Shown in pieces: positions 45,940-55,080 of a stretch of DNA of 64,000 bases; position 1 is the stretch's first letter, and the number at the start of each line of letters is the position of its first letter. Source of the DNA: Phytohabitans maris. Lineage in GTDB: Bacteria > Actinomycetota > Actinomycetes > Mycobacteriales > Micromonosporaceae. Under the pieces are notes generated by a model. It made no database searches and had not been told where the DNA came from. It saw nothing but the letters and a program-made list of their open reading frames with translations. Where the stretch lies: assembly GCF_031085175.1 (NCBI RefSeq), contig NZ_JAVHUY010000035.1, forward strand, positions 41,001-105,000, written 5' to 3'. Position numbers and translations under genes: made by a program.

Positions 45940-47624
45940 GAATTCGCTCCCTTCCCCCGTGCGCCCCGTCCCAACCGCCGCGTGATCCCCGCGAGCAGGG
46001 GGCGCATGTCGCGGCGGTCCAGCGGGTAGGCGACACCGAGGAACACCGCGCCCACGACGGCTCCGGACAGCATGCCCTGCAGCACCGCGCCGCCGTCGCC
46101 CGGGGTGCCGGTCGCGCCCGTGACCAGCCATCCGGCCAGCGCGGCGGCGCCACCGGCCAGCACACCCGCGGCCGCGGCCCGGTCGAGGCCGGCCAGCGCG
46201 GAACGCCCGGCGCCGCGCAGCACCGCCACCACGAGCAGCGCGCCGAGCAGCACCATCCCGAGCGAGTTACCGAGCGTGAGCGCGAGCACCCGCTGATCGT
46301 CGGCGAGTCCGGCCGCCAGCGCCAGCGCGCCCACGGCGGCGGCCGCCCAGCCGGCGACGGTGGCCAGCGCGGCGGGCCCCGGCTCGCCGCGGGCGTACAG
46401 GGCGCGGGTCAGCACCGCGAACATCCCGTAACCGAGCAGCCCCGGCGCGAACCCGGCGATGCCGTCCGCGGCGCCCGGCACGTCGAAGAAGCGGGCCACC
46501 GGCCCGGCCACCGCCACCAGCGCCGCCGCGCCCGCGCAGCTGAGCAGCAGTACCCCCCGGGCGGTGGAGGCGAGCGTGGCGCGGTACCGCTCCTCCGCCC
46601 GCTCGGCGTGCGCGGCCACCAGCGTCGGGTACGCGGCCGTGGCCAGCGGCACCGCCAGCACCGCCCAGGGCAGCAGGTAGACCGTCTGCGCCAGGTTGTA
46701 CACGACCGGGGTGCCCTTCGGCCCGTTCAGCGCCAGCCAGAGCGTGACCAGCAGCGCCACCTGCTGCGCGCCCACGGTCACCGCGCCGGCCGCGGCGAGC
46801 CCGCCGACCGCGCGCCGCGCCTCGCCGTCGAACCGGTACCCGGCCCGCAGCCGCAGCCCCAGCCGCCGCACCGGGATCACCAGGCAGAGCGAGAGCACGA
46901 CCACGCCGAGCGTGGTGCCGACCGACAGGATCAGCTCGCCGGCCCGCCCGACCTCGGGCAGGTCCGCGCGCCGCCCCTCCACCGCGCCGAACAGCAGGTA
47001 CGCGCCGATCACGGTCACGCTGGACAGCAGCGGCGCCAGCACCGGCCAGGCGAAGCGGCGGTGCGCCTGGAGCACGCCGGTCAGCACGATCCCGATCCCG
47101 TAGAGCGGTAGCTGGGGTGCGAAGACCCGGAGCATGCGGGCGCCGGCGTCCGCGTCGTCGGTCGCGCCCAGCGCCGTCATGATCGGCCCGGCCGCCACCG
47201 CGACCAGCGCGGCCAGCGGCAGCAGCAGGGTCAAGGTCCAGGTCAGCAGCGCCGACGTCGTGGCCGAGACCGCGCGCCGGTCACCCGCCGCGACGCTTCC
47301 AGCCAGCAGCGGTACGACGAGACTGGCCAGCGCCCCGCCGGCCACGATCTCGAAGACGATGTTGGGAACCGTGTTCGCCACCACGTAGACGCCGCCGAGC
47401 CCGGTGTCGCCGACGACCCAGGTGAAGACGCCCGTGCGGGCGAACCCGGCCAGCCGGCTGGCCACGGTGAGCACCGCGATCAGCGCCGCCGCCCCGGCGA
47501 TCCGTGCGGTACCCGGTGGCATCCTCACGGCCGCGCTCGCCGCACTCCCGGGCGGGCGGCGCCCGCCGTCTTCGTCGTTTCGCTCGTCGGGCCGGCGGTC
47601 GCCGGCCCCCGCGGCGGAGGCCAC
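45936..47624 (-). CDS. murJ: Lipid II flippase MurJ-like protein
   Basis: 562 residues from GTG 47624. About 35 N-terminal residues are disordered, followed by 14 predicted helices of the MviN/MurJ fold. The first helix (AAALIAVLTVASRLAGFART) and GALASLVVPLLAG after FEIVAGGA match the family. It translocates lipid-linked peptidoglycan precursors. In actinobacteria a longer MurJ with a pseudokinase is also found elsewhere, so this shorter paralogue may serve another polyprenyl-linked precursor. The neighbours are an MraY-like transferase one base upstream and a GT4 downstream. Confidence 0.88.
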   Translation of the reverse strand: MASAAGAGDRRPDERNDEDGGRRPPGSAASAAVRMPPGTARIAGAAALIAVLTVASRLAGFARTGVFTWVVGDTGLGGVYVVANTVPNIVFEIVAGGALASLVVPLLAGSVAAGDRRAVSATTSALLTWTLTLLLPLAALVAVAAGPIMTALGATDDADAGARMLRVFAPQLPLYGIGIVLTGVLQAHRRFAWPVLAPLLSSVTVIGAYLLFGAVEGRRADLPEVGRAGELILSVGTTLGVVVLSLCLVIPVRRLGLRLRAGYRFDGEARRAVGGLAAAGAVTVGAQQVALLVTLWLALNGPKGTPVVYNLAQTVYLLPWAVLAVPLATAAYPTLVAAHAERAEERYRATLASTARGVLLLSCAGAAALVAVAGPVARFFDVPGAADGIAGFAPGLLGYGMFAVLTRALYARGEPGPAALATVAGWAAAAVGALALAAGLADDQRVLALTLGNSLGMVLLGALLVVAVLRGAGRSALAGLDRAAAAGVLAGGAAALAGWLVTGATGTPGDGGAVLQGMLSGAVVGAVFLGVAYPLDRRDMRPLLAGITRRLGRGARGKGANS

Positions 47625-47625
47625 G

Positions 47626-48531
47626 TCAGGTGCTACGGCGCCCGAGCGCGTCGAGCTGGCGCAGCACCGGGTTGGCCTCGATGACCTTGGTGAAGCTGAC
47701 CTTCTCGCTGGCCGCGGTCAGCGCGGCGATGGCGGCGAGCGTGGCGGCCCGCCCGGCCGGCCCGGTACGCGCGGCGAGCGCCACGCCGAGCAGCGCGCCC
47801 AGCGCGTTCGCCCCGCTGTCGCCGAGCATGACCCGCTCGTCGAGGTCGTCGGGGAGCACGCTCGCCGCCACGCCCAGCGGCCCGGCGGCCAGCCCACCGC
47901 CCCGCCCCAGCGTCAGCGGCGCGCCGATCAGCCCGCCCGCCTTGATCGCCCGCCCCGGGCGCAGGTCGAAGAGGTTGACCAGGTTGGCCGTACCCGCGAT
48001 GACGCCCGCACCGAGCAGCAGGTCGGCGGCGCGTCCCGCGCGGCTGCCCCGGCGCTTGCGGGCCGGGTCGGCGGCGAGCAGCGCGGACGCGGCGAGCCCG
48101 GCCGCGCCCACCCCGACGATCTTGACGAGCCCGCTGGTCACCCGCCCCTCGCGGAGCGCGGCGAGGTGCCCGGCGAACCCCTTGGCCGTCTTCTGCTCCG
48201 GCCGGTCAACGAACGTTCCTGTCCGGCTGGCGTCCGACGGTCGCCAACGGTCCCCGAGAGGGACCGGCCAAGAACGTTCACCCGCCACGTCGTCGTAGAG
48301 CCCGACGGCCCCGGAACCCAGGCCGGCGGTGAGCGCGGCGGCCGCCGCGGCCGGGCTGGGTGCCGCCACCGCGGCCGAGACCGCGGCGCCCGCGGCCAGC
48401 GCCGGCCCCCCGGCCAGCGAGACCGTACGGCCCCGGAAGTTGGTCCGGGACAAGGCTTCCCGTGCGCCGAGCGCGCGAAGCACCGCCCGGGCCCCAGCGA
48501 CCCCGGCGGCGACCGCGAGTGCCCGCCTCAC
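47626..48531 (-). CDS. MraY/WecA-like glycosyl-1-phosphate transferase family protein
   Basis: 301 residues, about ten hydrophobic segments. The polyprenyl-phosphate transferase signature is GTANLVNLFDLRPGRAIKAG and the late motif is VMLGDSGANALGALLG with the conserved Asp. The N-terminal acidic DD motif is replaced by GLYDD (residues ~77-82). It is shorter and more Ala-rich than MraY (about 360 residues), so the enzyme is probably a divergent member. It overlaps the steB stop by 4 bp and is one base from murJ, arguing for a joint envelope function. Confidence 0.85.
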   Translation of the reverse strand: MRRALAVAAGVAGARAVLRALGAREALSRTNFRGRTVSLAGGPALAAGAAVSAAVAAPSPAAAAAALTAGLGSGAVGLYDDVAGERSWPVPLGDRWRPSDASRTGTFVDRPEQKTAKGFAGHLAALREGRVTSGLVKIVGVGAAGLAASALLAADPARKRRGSRAGRAADLLLGAGVIAGTANLVNLFDLRPGRAIKAGGLIGAPLTLGRGGGLAAGPLGVAASVLPDDLDERVMLGDSGANALGALLGVALAARTGPAGRAATLAAIAALTAASEKVSFTKVIEANPVLRQLDALGRRST

Positions 48532-49469
48532 TCCTTGGGCTTTGGCAGCAGGGAGCTGGCGCCGGCGTTGAGGCCGTAGTGCCCGGCCTTGCCGTCGACC
48601 AGTTGCTCGGCCACGGCCAGCGCGCTGACCAGGCGGCCCTGCGCCGTGTTGCCGTTGTCCACAGTGGAGATGCTCTTGGCGAGCGCGGGGTCGCCCCGCA
48701 CCGCGCCGATCACGTTGCCGTTGCCGCCCCAGCTGCCCGCGACGATGACCGGCCCCGCCTTGTCGAGCTGGGACACGATCGTCACCACGGCCTCGTCCTT
48801 TTGCGCCGAGTCCTTGTCGGTGTGCGGCTGGCCGGCGACCACCACCACGGCCTCGGCCGGCCCGGTGACGGTGTCGTCCTTGACGCTGATGTACCCCGCC
48901 GACGTGTACGCCGTGACCAGCGCCTTCAGGTCGGCCGGCGCCACCTGCGGGGCCGGCGCCGGGCGGTCGAGCAGCGCGGTGCCGAGCAGCGCGCTGGCCG
49001 TCTCGACGCCGACGCTGTTGGCCGGCAGGCCGGTCAGCGGGATCGTCGGCTGCGAGGCCCGGTCGGCGAGGTCGAGCAGCTCGGGGCTGTTGTCCGGGTC
49101 GACGAACTTGTCCTCGACGTCGATCCGCCCGGTGATCGTCGCACCGGCCACCGTGAGCATCTCCACCACGCCCTCGACCAGGTCGTCACCGCTCGGCGTG
49201 GTCACCACCGCGATCCGGCGGCCGGTCAGCTTGCCGGCCAGCATGATCGGCGCGGCCTCGGTGGCGAACTCCTCCTCGCGGTTGGCCTCCTCCTGGAGGC
49301 TGCTCACCGTCTCCCGCAGCTGGCGGTTGTCCTTGCGCAGCGCGTTGACGTTGTCGCTGAGCGAGTCGGCGACCGGACCGTTGAGTGCCGCTGTGCCCAC
49401 CACCAGTCCGATGGCCAGGGCCAAGAAGACCGCGGTCAACGACACCACGTGGTAGCGGAAATTGATCAC
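48528..49469 (-). CDS. steB: SteB/MctB-family protein
   Basis: 313 residues. A single N-terminal helix (MINFRYHVVSLTAVFLALAI) is followed by a coiled coil (about residues 40-70, DNRQLRETVSSLQEEANRE) and an exported alpha/beta domain. The family is annotated in mycobacteria as a copper transport protein (MctB), and in corynebacteria as SteB, partner of SteA in controlling cell separation. The adjacent steA gene makes the SteB role likely. Only 15 bp separate them. Confidence 0.87.
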   Translation of the reverse strand: MINFRYHVVSLTAVFLALAIGLVVGTAALNGPVADSLSDNVNALRKDNRQLRETVSSLQEEANREEEFATEAAPIMLAGKLTGRRIAVVTTPSGDDLVEGVVEMLTVAGATITGRIDVEDKFVDPDNSPELLDLADRASQPTIPLTGLPANSVGVETASALLGTALLDRPAPAPQVAPADLKALVTAYTSAGYISVKDDTVTGPAEAVVVVAGQPHTDKDSAQKDEAVVTIVSQLDKAGPVIVAGSWGGNGNVIGAVRGDPALAKSISTVDNGNTAQGRLVSALAVAEQLVDGKAGHYGLNAGASSLLPKPKE

Positions 49470-49484
49470 GCCTACTGCCGTCCC

Positions 49485-50672
49485 TCAGAAGAGCTGACCG
49501 AGCTGGAACACCAAATTGTCCCACCACTCCGAAACCACAGCGAGGTAAGCCTTGCCCACCGTGGAAACGGCGACCGCCGACGCCATCGCGGCCACCGCCG
49601 AAAGCACGAGCAGGAGCAGGGAGGATCCGGAGATGCTCTGCCGGTACAGCCGGCTCACACCCTTGGCGTCGACGAGCTTGCCACCCACCTTGAGCCGGGT
49701 GAGGAAGGTGGAGGCCATCCCGCCGCGGCCCTTGTCGAGAAACTCCACCAGCGTCGCGTGCGTACCCACCGCGACCAGCAGCGAGGCACCCTTTTCGTCG
49801 GCCAGCAGCATCGCCAGGTCTTCGCTGGTCGCCGCCGCCGGGAACGTGATCGCCGAGAGCCCGAGCTGCTGCACCCGGGCCAGGCCCGGCGCGCGCCCGT
49901 CCGGGTAGGCGTGCACGACCACCTCGGCGCCGCAGCGCAGCACGTCGTCGGTGACCGAGTCCATGTCGCCGATGATCAGATCCGGCGTGTATCCCGCCTC
50001 GACCAGCGCGTCGGCGCCGCCGTCGACGCCGATCAGCACCGGCTTGAACTCCCGGATGTACGGCCGCAGCACGTCCAGGTCGGCCTTGTAGTCGTAGCCG
50101 CGTACGACGATCAAGCAGTGCCGGCCGGCGATGTGGGTCTCGATCTCCGGCACGCCGACGCCGTCGAGGAGCAGGTCACGCTCCTGCTTGAGGTACTCCA
50201 TCGTGTTGGCCGCGAACGCCTCCAGCTGCACCGACAGCCCTTCGCGGGCGTCCGCCATAGCCTTCGCGACGCTCTCGAGGTCTTGCCGCACCCCATGTGC
50301 GACCGGCTCGCCGTCGACATACACCGTGTTGTCGTCGACGCGCACGGTGTCGCCCTCGCGCACCTGCTGGAAGATCCCCTCGCCGAGGTCGTCGATCAGC
50401 GGGATGCCCGACCGGACGAGGACCTCGGGACCAAGGTTCGGATACCGCCCCGAAACGGACGGCTTGGCGTTGAGCACCGCCGACACCCCGACCGCGACCA
50501 GCGAGTCCGCGGCGACCCGATCGAGGTCGACGTGGTCGATCACGGCGATGTCGCCCGGGCGCAACCGGCCCGCCAGACGCTTGGTCCGGCGGTCGAGGCG
50601 CGCGGTGCCGGTTACATTGCCCGGTTCGACGCTCCGGGTCCGGCGCAAGGCTGGTAGACGCATCGTGACCAT
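49485..50672 (-). CDS. steA: Cytokinetic-ring protein SteA
   Basis: 395 residues; ATG 50672 or 50663. The central domain resembles thiamin pyrophosphokinase (VLIGVDGGADALVEAGY and IIGDMDSVTDDVLRCG) but the family is cytoplasmic and divisome-associated. The C-terminal helix (SISGSSLLLLVLSAVAAMA) crosses the membrane. With SteB it is known in Corynebacterium to influence septal peptidoglycan hydrolysis. It is the first gene of the steAB-GT-murJ run, and ~950 bp of repeat-rich DNA lie upstream. Confidence 0.9.
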   Translation of the reverse strand: MVTMRLPALRRTRSVEPGNVTGTARLDRRTKRLAGRLRPGDIAVIDHVDLDRVAADSLVAVGVSAVLNAKPSVSGRYPNLGPEVLVRSGIPLIDDLGEGIFQQVREGDTVRVDDNTVYVDGEPVAHGVRQDLESVAKAMADAREGLSVQLEAFAANTMEYLKQERDLLLDGVGVPEIETHIAGRHCLIVVRGYDYKADLDVLRPYIREFKPVLIGVDGGADALVEAGYTPDLIIGDMDSVTDDVLRCGAEVVVHAYPDGRAPGLARVQQLGLSAITFPAAATSEDLAMLLADEKGASLLVAVGTHATLVEFLDKGRGGMASTFLTRLKVGGKLVDAKGVSRLYRQSISGSSLLLLVLSAVAAMASAVAVSTVGKAYLAVVSEWWDNLVFQLGQLF

Positions 50673-50814
50673 CGTGGCATGTCCGGCCGTGTTTTTCCGG
50701 ACACGACGCGCATGACCAGGGAGAAGGCGATTTCATGTGACCGGCCTCACTGGGGACGTCGCCGCACATCCGATCTTCAAGAGCCAGATGTTCCCCCGGT
50801 CCACCTCACCTGCG

Positions 50815-50888
50815 GACCGTATGCGCGGGGTCCCCGGGGGAACGTGGAGCGCAGCGGAGCGTTTTCTTAGGGTGCTTTCCCGCGGGCA
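50815..50888. repeat. Inverted copy of the ~110-bp dispersed repeat
   Basis: The sequence GCGGACCGTATGCGCGGGGT and the following AACGTGGAGCGCAGCGGAGC are the reverse complement of the block at 51513-51590 with few changes. The two copies form the outer arms of a ~780-bp inverted-repeat structure. The non-coding stretch 50673-51628 contains no recognisable gene. Confidence 0.8.
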
Positions 50889-51052
50889 CCGCTCCGGTCG
50901 GCGGCCGGCTTCGCTGGCGCTCGCCCCCGATCCTCCGCTGCCAGGCCCGCGCGCCAAGCCCACGCGGCGCGGCAGGGCCTTCGCTGGATCGCGCGACCGC
51001 GCGCTCGCCGCTCGCCGCTGGGCGTCGCCCCGGTGTCCCACCCGCCATCGCG

Positions 51053-51364
51053 CAGATCTTGGAGAGGTGGGGCTCGTATGGAGCCGTTCGCGTAATTGGC
51101 GGTGCGCCGTTCGTCAACTCCGCCGGCTTGGTCGTAGGACCGGATCGAAGTAGATCTAGAACATCTAGGGCTGATATAGAGCCCTAAACGTTCTAGATCA
51201 GATCTGAATCTACATTCACCAGCGGACATATCGGGCAAGGCTGGCATCCGATCACGTCCGTACGTCGACGTCTCTCTATCGCCGGCCGCTCGGGCAGGGA
51301 TCTACACCGAGCCCGAGCCAATTACGCGAACGGCTCTATGGCGCCCTAACTCTCCAAGATCTCG
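51053..51364. mobile_element. MITE-like inverted-repeat element
   Basis: A 20-bp perfect repeat GAGCCGTTCGCGTAATTGGC (51081-51100) recurs inverted at 51317-51336. The arms extend outward imperfectly to an AGATCTTGGAGAG block at both ends (51053-51065 and its inverse near 51352-51364). The interior has an AT-rich palindrome: GATCTAGAAC pairs with GTTCTAGATC around a TAGGGCT-GATAT-AGCCCTA stem (about 51153-51206). It holds no transposase frame, and AT content is locally high. No clear target-site duplication was seen. Confidence 0.65.
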
Positions 51365-51375
51365 GCCAAGCCGCC

Positions 51376-51413
51376 GTGCCCCGCCTGTGCGGGCAGCTCG
51401 AGAGCTTCTCGCG
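51376..51413. repeat. 38-bp dispersed repeat, copy 2 (inverted)
   Basis: The exact reverse complement of 31096-31133. It lies just outside the right end of the inverted-repeat element and about 80 bp before the repeat copy at 51494-51611. Confidence 0.85.
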
Positions 51414-51493
51414 AAACCAACCCGCGCCCCAGCGCGGCGACCCCGGCGGGGCGGTCGGCACGGGGCCGGCGGCCGGCGGGCGGGGTCGTGAAG

Positions 51494-51611
51494 CGCGGAG
51501 GGTGAGGCCGCGGGAACGCACCCCAAGAAAACGCTCCGCTACGCTCCACGTTTCCCCGGGGACCCCGCGCAACGGTCCGGACCACCGCGGACACCGCGGT
51601 AGCCCAGGATC
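51494..51611. repeat. ~118-bp dispersed repeat at the 3' end of recN
   Basis: Matches 31572-31680 with an 11-bp insertion (GCTACGCTCC region) and scattered substitutions, in the same orientation relative to the upstream minus-strand gene. It ends 17 bp before the recN stop. A CGGAGCG/CGCTCCG hairpin and a TTTTCTT run on the minus strand could serve termination. Confidence 0.8.
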
Positions 51612-51628
51612 TCCGTCTTGAAGATGCT

Positions 51629-53338
51629 CTAGGAGCGCTTTTCCCGGGCGGCGACGGCCAGGAGCTCCTCGGCGTGGGCGATGCCGAGGTCGGAGTCGGG
51701 CAGGCCGGCGAGCATGCGGGCCAGCTCGCGGGCCCGGTCGGTGTCTTCCACGACCCGCACGCCGCTCGTGGTCACCGCTCCCCCGGTGTCCTTGGCGACC
51801 ACCAGGTGTCGGTCGGCGAAGGCCGCGACCTGCGGCAGGTGGGTGACCACCAGGACCTGGTGGCTGCGGGCCAGGCGGGCCAGGCGGCGGCCGATCTCGA
51901 CGGCGGCCTGGCCGCCCACGCCGGCGTCGACCTCGTCGAAGACCAGGGTGGGTGGTCCGCCGGCGCCGGCGAAGACCACCTCGATGGCGAGCATCACCCG
52001 GGAGAGCTCGCCGCCGGAGGCGCCGCGCTGCAGCGGCAGGGAGGGGGCGCCGGGGTGGGCCAGCAGGCGCAGCTCGACCTCGTCGGCGCCGTCCGGGCCG
52101 ATCTCGCGCGGTACGACCGCGACCTCGATCCGGGCGTGCGGCATCGCCAGGCCGGCCAGCTCGACGGTGACCTGCTCGGCGAAGCGGCCGGCCGCCTCCT
52201 GCCGGGCCGCGGTCAGCCGGCCGGCCAGCTCGGTCGCCTCGGCGGCCAGGCGCTGCCGCTCGCGGTCGAGCTCCTCCAGCAGCTCGTCGGAGGTGTCCAG
52301 CTCGGACAGGCGCTGGCGGGCCCGCTCGGCCCAGGCGATCACGCCGTCGACGTCGTCGGCGTACTTGCGGGTCAGCCCGCGCAGCGCGGCCCGGCGCTCG
52401 TACACGGCTTCGAGGCGGGCGGGATCGGCGTCCAGCGCGTCCAGGTAGGCGGAGAGCTCGGCCGACACGTCGCCGACCAGCGTGGCCGCCTCCTCCAGCC
52501 GGACGGCCAGGTCGCCGAGCTTGCTGTCGACGCCGGCCTGGGCTTCCAGGGTGCGCCGCGCGGCGCCGATCAGGCTGGTCGCGTCGGGGGCCTCGTCGGC
52601 GCCCTCCACGCCGGCGGCGACCGACCGGTACGCCAGCGCGGCCGCCGTGCGCAGCCCCTCGGCGTGCTCCAGCCGCTGCGCCTCGGCCTTGAGGTCGTCG
52701 TCTTCGCCGGGCTGCGGGTCGACCCGGGTGATCTCGTCGAGGCCGAGCCGCAGCAGGTCGGCCTCCTGGTTGCGCTCGCGGGCGTTGCGCCGGCGGTCGG
52801 CCAGGTCGTCTTCGGCCGCGCGCCACTGCGTGTACGCCTCGCGGAACGTCTCCAGCAGCTTTTCGTGCTCCGCCCCGGCGAACCGGTCGAGCGAGGCCCG
52901 CTGCTCGGCCGGCCGGAGCAGGCGCAGCTGGTCGGACTGGCCGTGCACCGCGACCGCCTGCTCGCCCACGTCGCCGAGCACGGAGACCGGCATGCTGCGG
53001 CCGCCCACGTGCGCCCTGGACCGCCCCTCCACCGTGACCGTGCGGCTCAGCAGCACCGTCCCGTCTTCGTCGGGCTCGGCGCCGGCGTCGGCGATGCGCG
53101 CGTTGACCGCGGCGGCGGCGTGTCTGGTGAGCCGCAGGCGCCCCTCGACCACCGCCCGCCCGGGGTCGGCGCGCACCCGGCCCGCGTCGGCGCGACCGCC
53201 GAAGAGCAGGCCGAGGCCGGTGACGACCATGGTCTTGCCCGCGCCCGTCTCGCCGGTGATCACATTCATCCCGCGGGTGAGCGGGAGAGTGGTGTCCTCG
53301 ATGACGCCGAGCCCGGTGATGCGCAGCTCTTCCAGCAC
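51629..53338 (-). CDS. recN: DNA repair protein RecN
   Basis: 569 residues from GTG 53338 (LEELRITGLGVIEDTTLPL); the frame continues 23 codons further without a good start. SMC-like ATPase: Walker A NVITGETGAGKTMVVTGL, long coiled-coil arms in the middle, signature GASGGELSRVMLAIEVVF and Walker B TLVFDEVDAGVGG. It acts in double-strand break repair. It follows nadK by 72 bp as in most actinobacteria. Confidence 0.96.
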   Translation of the reverse strand: MLEELRITGLGVIEDTTLPLTRGMNVITGETGAGKTMVVTGLGLLFGGRADAGRVRADPGRAVVEGRLRLTRHAAAAVNARIADAGAEPDEDGTVLLSRTVTVEGRSRAHVGGRSMPVSVLGDVGEQAVAVHGQSDQLRLLRPAEQRASLDRFAGAEHEKLLETFREAYTQWRAAEDDLADRRRNARERNQEADLLRLGLDEITRVDPQPGEDDDLKAEAQRLEHAEGLRTAAALAYRSVAAGVEGADEAPDATSLIGAARRTLEAQAGVDSKLGDLAVRLEEAATLVGDVSAELSAYLDALDADPARLEAVYERRAALRGLTRKYADDVDGVIAWAERARQRLSELDTSDELLEELDRERQRLAAEATELAGRLTAARQEAAGRFAEQVTVELAGLAMPHARIEVAVVPREIGPDGADEVELRLLAHPGAPSLPLQRGASGGELSRVMLAIEVVFAGAGGPPTLVFDEVDAGVGGQAAVEIGRRLARLARSHQVLVVTHLPQVAAFADRHLVVAKDTGGAVTTSGVRVVEDTDRARELARMLAGLPDSDLGIAHAEELLAVAAREKRS

Positions 53339-53410
53339 GCCACCAGACAGTAGTAGCGGGGTCCGACCTTGGCCACCCGCCAAGCCTCGATCTAGGCGTT
53401 TCGGCACACC

Positions 53411-54298
53411 TCAGGGCCGGCCGCCGCGCCAGCCTTCCACGGGCAGCTCGAACTTCGCGACCAGCCGGTCCGTGAACGGCTCCTCACGCAGGCGCACGAT
53501 CCGGACCGGCAGCGCGCCCCGCCGCACCGTCACCCGCGCCCCGGGCGGCAGGTCGAAGACGCGCCGCCCGTCGCAGCAGAGCGCCGCCGACGTGGTGTAC
53601 GGGTCGACGGTGATCACGAACGTGGACGTGGGCGCGGTGACCAGCGGGCGGCTGAAGAGCGCGTGCGCGCTGATCGGCACCAGCAGCAGCGCCTCCAGCT
53701 CGGGCCAGACGATCGGCCCGCCGGCCGAGAAGGCGTACGCGGTCGAGCCGGTCGGGGTCGCGCAGATCACGCCGTCGCACCCGTACCGGGACAGCGGCCG
53801 CCCGTCGACGTCGACGAGCAGCTCGAGCATGTGCGCCCGCTGTCCTTTCTCGACACTCACCTCGTTGAGCGCCCAGGACTCGGCGATCGGCTCACCGTCC
53901 ACTTCGGCCAGTACGTCGAGGGTGAGCCGCGAGTCCACTGTGTACGCCCGCGCGACGACGTCACGCACCGCCAGGTCGAGGTCGCCGATCTCCGCCTCGG
54001 CGAGGAAGCCGACCTTGCCGAGGTTGATGCCGAGCAGCGGCGCGCCCACCGGCCGGGCCAGCTCGGCCGCCCGCAGGAAGGTACCGTCGCCGCCCAGCGC
54101 GAACACGATCTCCACGCCCTCCACGGCCGCCCGCCCGCTCACCGGCTTCACCTCGGGCAGGTCGAGGTCGGCGGCCTCGTCGGCCACCACCCGCACCTCG
54201 AAGCCGGCCTTGATCAGGTCGGTCGCCACAGTGCGCGCGTGCTCGGTGCTGTCCTGCCGCCCGGTGTGTGTCACGAGCAGCGCCGCCCGGCTGGTCAT
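53411..54298 (-). CDS. nadK: NAD kinase
   Basis: 295 residues from ATG 54298, overlapping the tlyA stop (ATGA). Catalytic GGDGTFLRAAELARP with the conserved Asp, then INLGKVGFLAEAE and the glycine-rich ATPTGSTAYAFSAGGPI motif; a C-terminal beta domain follows. It phosphorylates NAD to NADP, probably with polyphosphate or ATP as donor, as in other actinobacteria. The longer open frame upstream is the antisense of tlyA. Confidence 0.96.
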   Translation of the reverse strand: MTSRAALLVTHTGRQDSTEHARTVATDLIKAGFEVRVVADEAADLDLPEVKPVSGRAAVEGVEIVFALGGDGTFLRAAELARPVGAPLLGINLGKVGFLAEAEIGDLDLAVRDVVARAYTVDSRLTLDVLAEVDGEPIAESWALNEVSVEKGQRAHMLELLVDVDGRPLSRYGCDGVICATPTGSTAYAFSAGGPIVWPELEALLLVPISAHALFSRPLVTAPTSTFVITVDPYTTSAALCCDGRRVFDLPPGARVTVRRGALPVRIVRLREEPFTDRLVAKFELPVEGWRGGRP

Positions 54299-55080
54299 GC
54301 GCCCGCCACCTCCCGCACCCGCTCCACGTCGACCTCGGGCGCGTCGCGGCGCAGCCACAGGAAGAACTCCACGTTTCCGCTCGGCCCCGGCAGCGGGCTC
54401 GCCGCCACGCCGGCCACCCCGAGCCCTTCCGCGCCGGCCGCCCGCGCCACGTCGAGCACGGCCTCCGCGCGCAGCGCCGGGTCGCGCACCACGCCGCCGG
54501 CGCCGACCCGCTCCTTGCCCACCTCGAACTGCGGCTTGACCATCAGCGCGAGGTCACCGCCCGCGGCGGTGCAGCCGGCCAGGGCCGGCAGGACCAACCG
54601 CAGCGAGATGAACGACAGGTCGGCCACCGTCAGCCCCACCGGCCCGCCGATGGCCTCCACAGTGAGGGTACGGACGTTGGTGCGCTCGTACACGTGCACC
54701 CGCGGGTCGTTGCGCAGCGCCCAGGCGAGCTGCCCGTAGCCGACGTCGACGGCGACCACCTCGGCCGCCCCGGCGCGCAGCAGCACGTCGGTGAAGCCGC
54801 CGGTGGAGGCACCCGCGTCCAGGCAACGCCGCCCCGCGACCACCAGCCCCTCGAACGCGGCCAGCGCGCCGGCGAGCTTGTGACCGCCGCGCGACACGTA
54901 CTCGACGGTGTCGCCGACCACCCGTACCGCGTCGGCCGGGTCGACCATCGCGGCCGCCTTGCGAGCCGGTACCCCCTGCACCCGCACCCGCCCGGCCTCC
55001 ACCAGCTCGGCCGCCTGCTCGCGCGAGCGGGCCAGCCCGCGCCGGACCAGCTCCGCGTCGAGGCGGGCTCGGCGTGCCAT
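54295..55080 (-). CDS. tlyA: TlyA-family rRNA 2'-O-methyltransferase
   Basis: 261 residues from ATG 55080, sharing one base with the stop of the small gene upstream (TGATG). S4 domain at residues 1-60 (ARLDAELVRRGLARSREQAA), then a Rossmann methyltransferase with CLDAGASTGGFTDVLL and VVAVDVGYGQLAW. Known TlyA enzymes methylate 16S and 23S rRNA ribose and create capreomycin sensitivity. It lies between a phasin-like protein, a small conserved gene, and nadK. Confidence 0.95.
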   Translation of the reverse strand: MARRARLDAELVRRGLARSREQAAELVEAGRVRVQGVPARKAAAMVDPADAVRVVGDTVEYVSRGGHKLAGALAAFEGLVVAGRRCLDAGASTGGFTDVLLRAGAAEVVAVDVGYGQLAWALRNDPRVHVYERTNVRTLTVEAIGGPVGLTVADLSFISLRLVLPALAGCTAAGGDLALMVKPQFEVGKERVGAGGVVRDPALRAEAVLDVARAAGAEGLGVAGVAASPLPGPSGNVEFFLWLRRDAPEVDVERVREVAGA

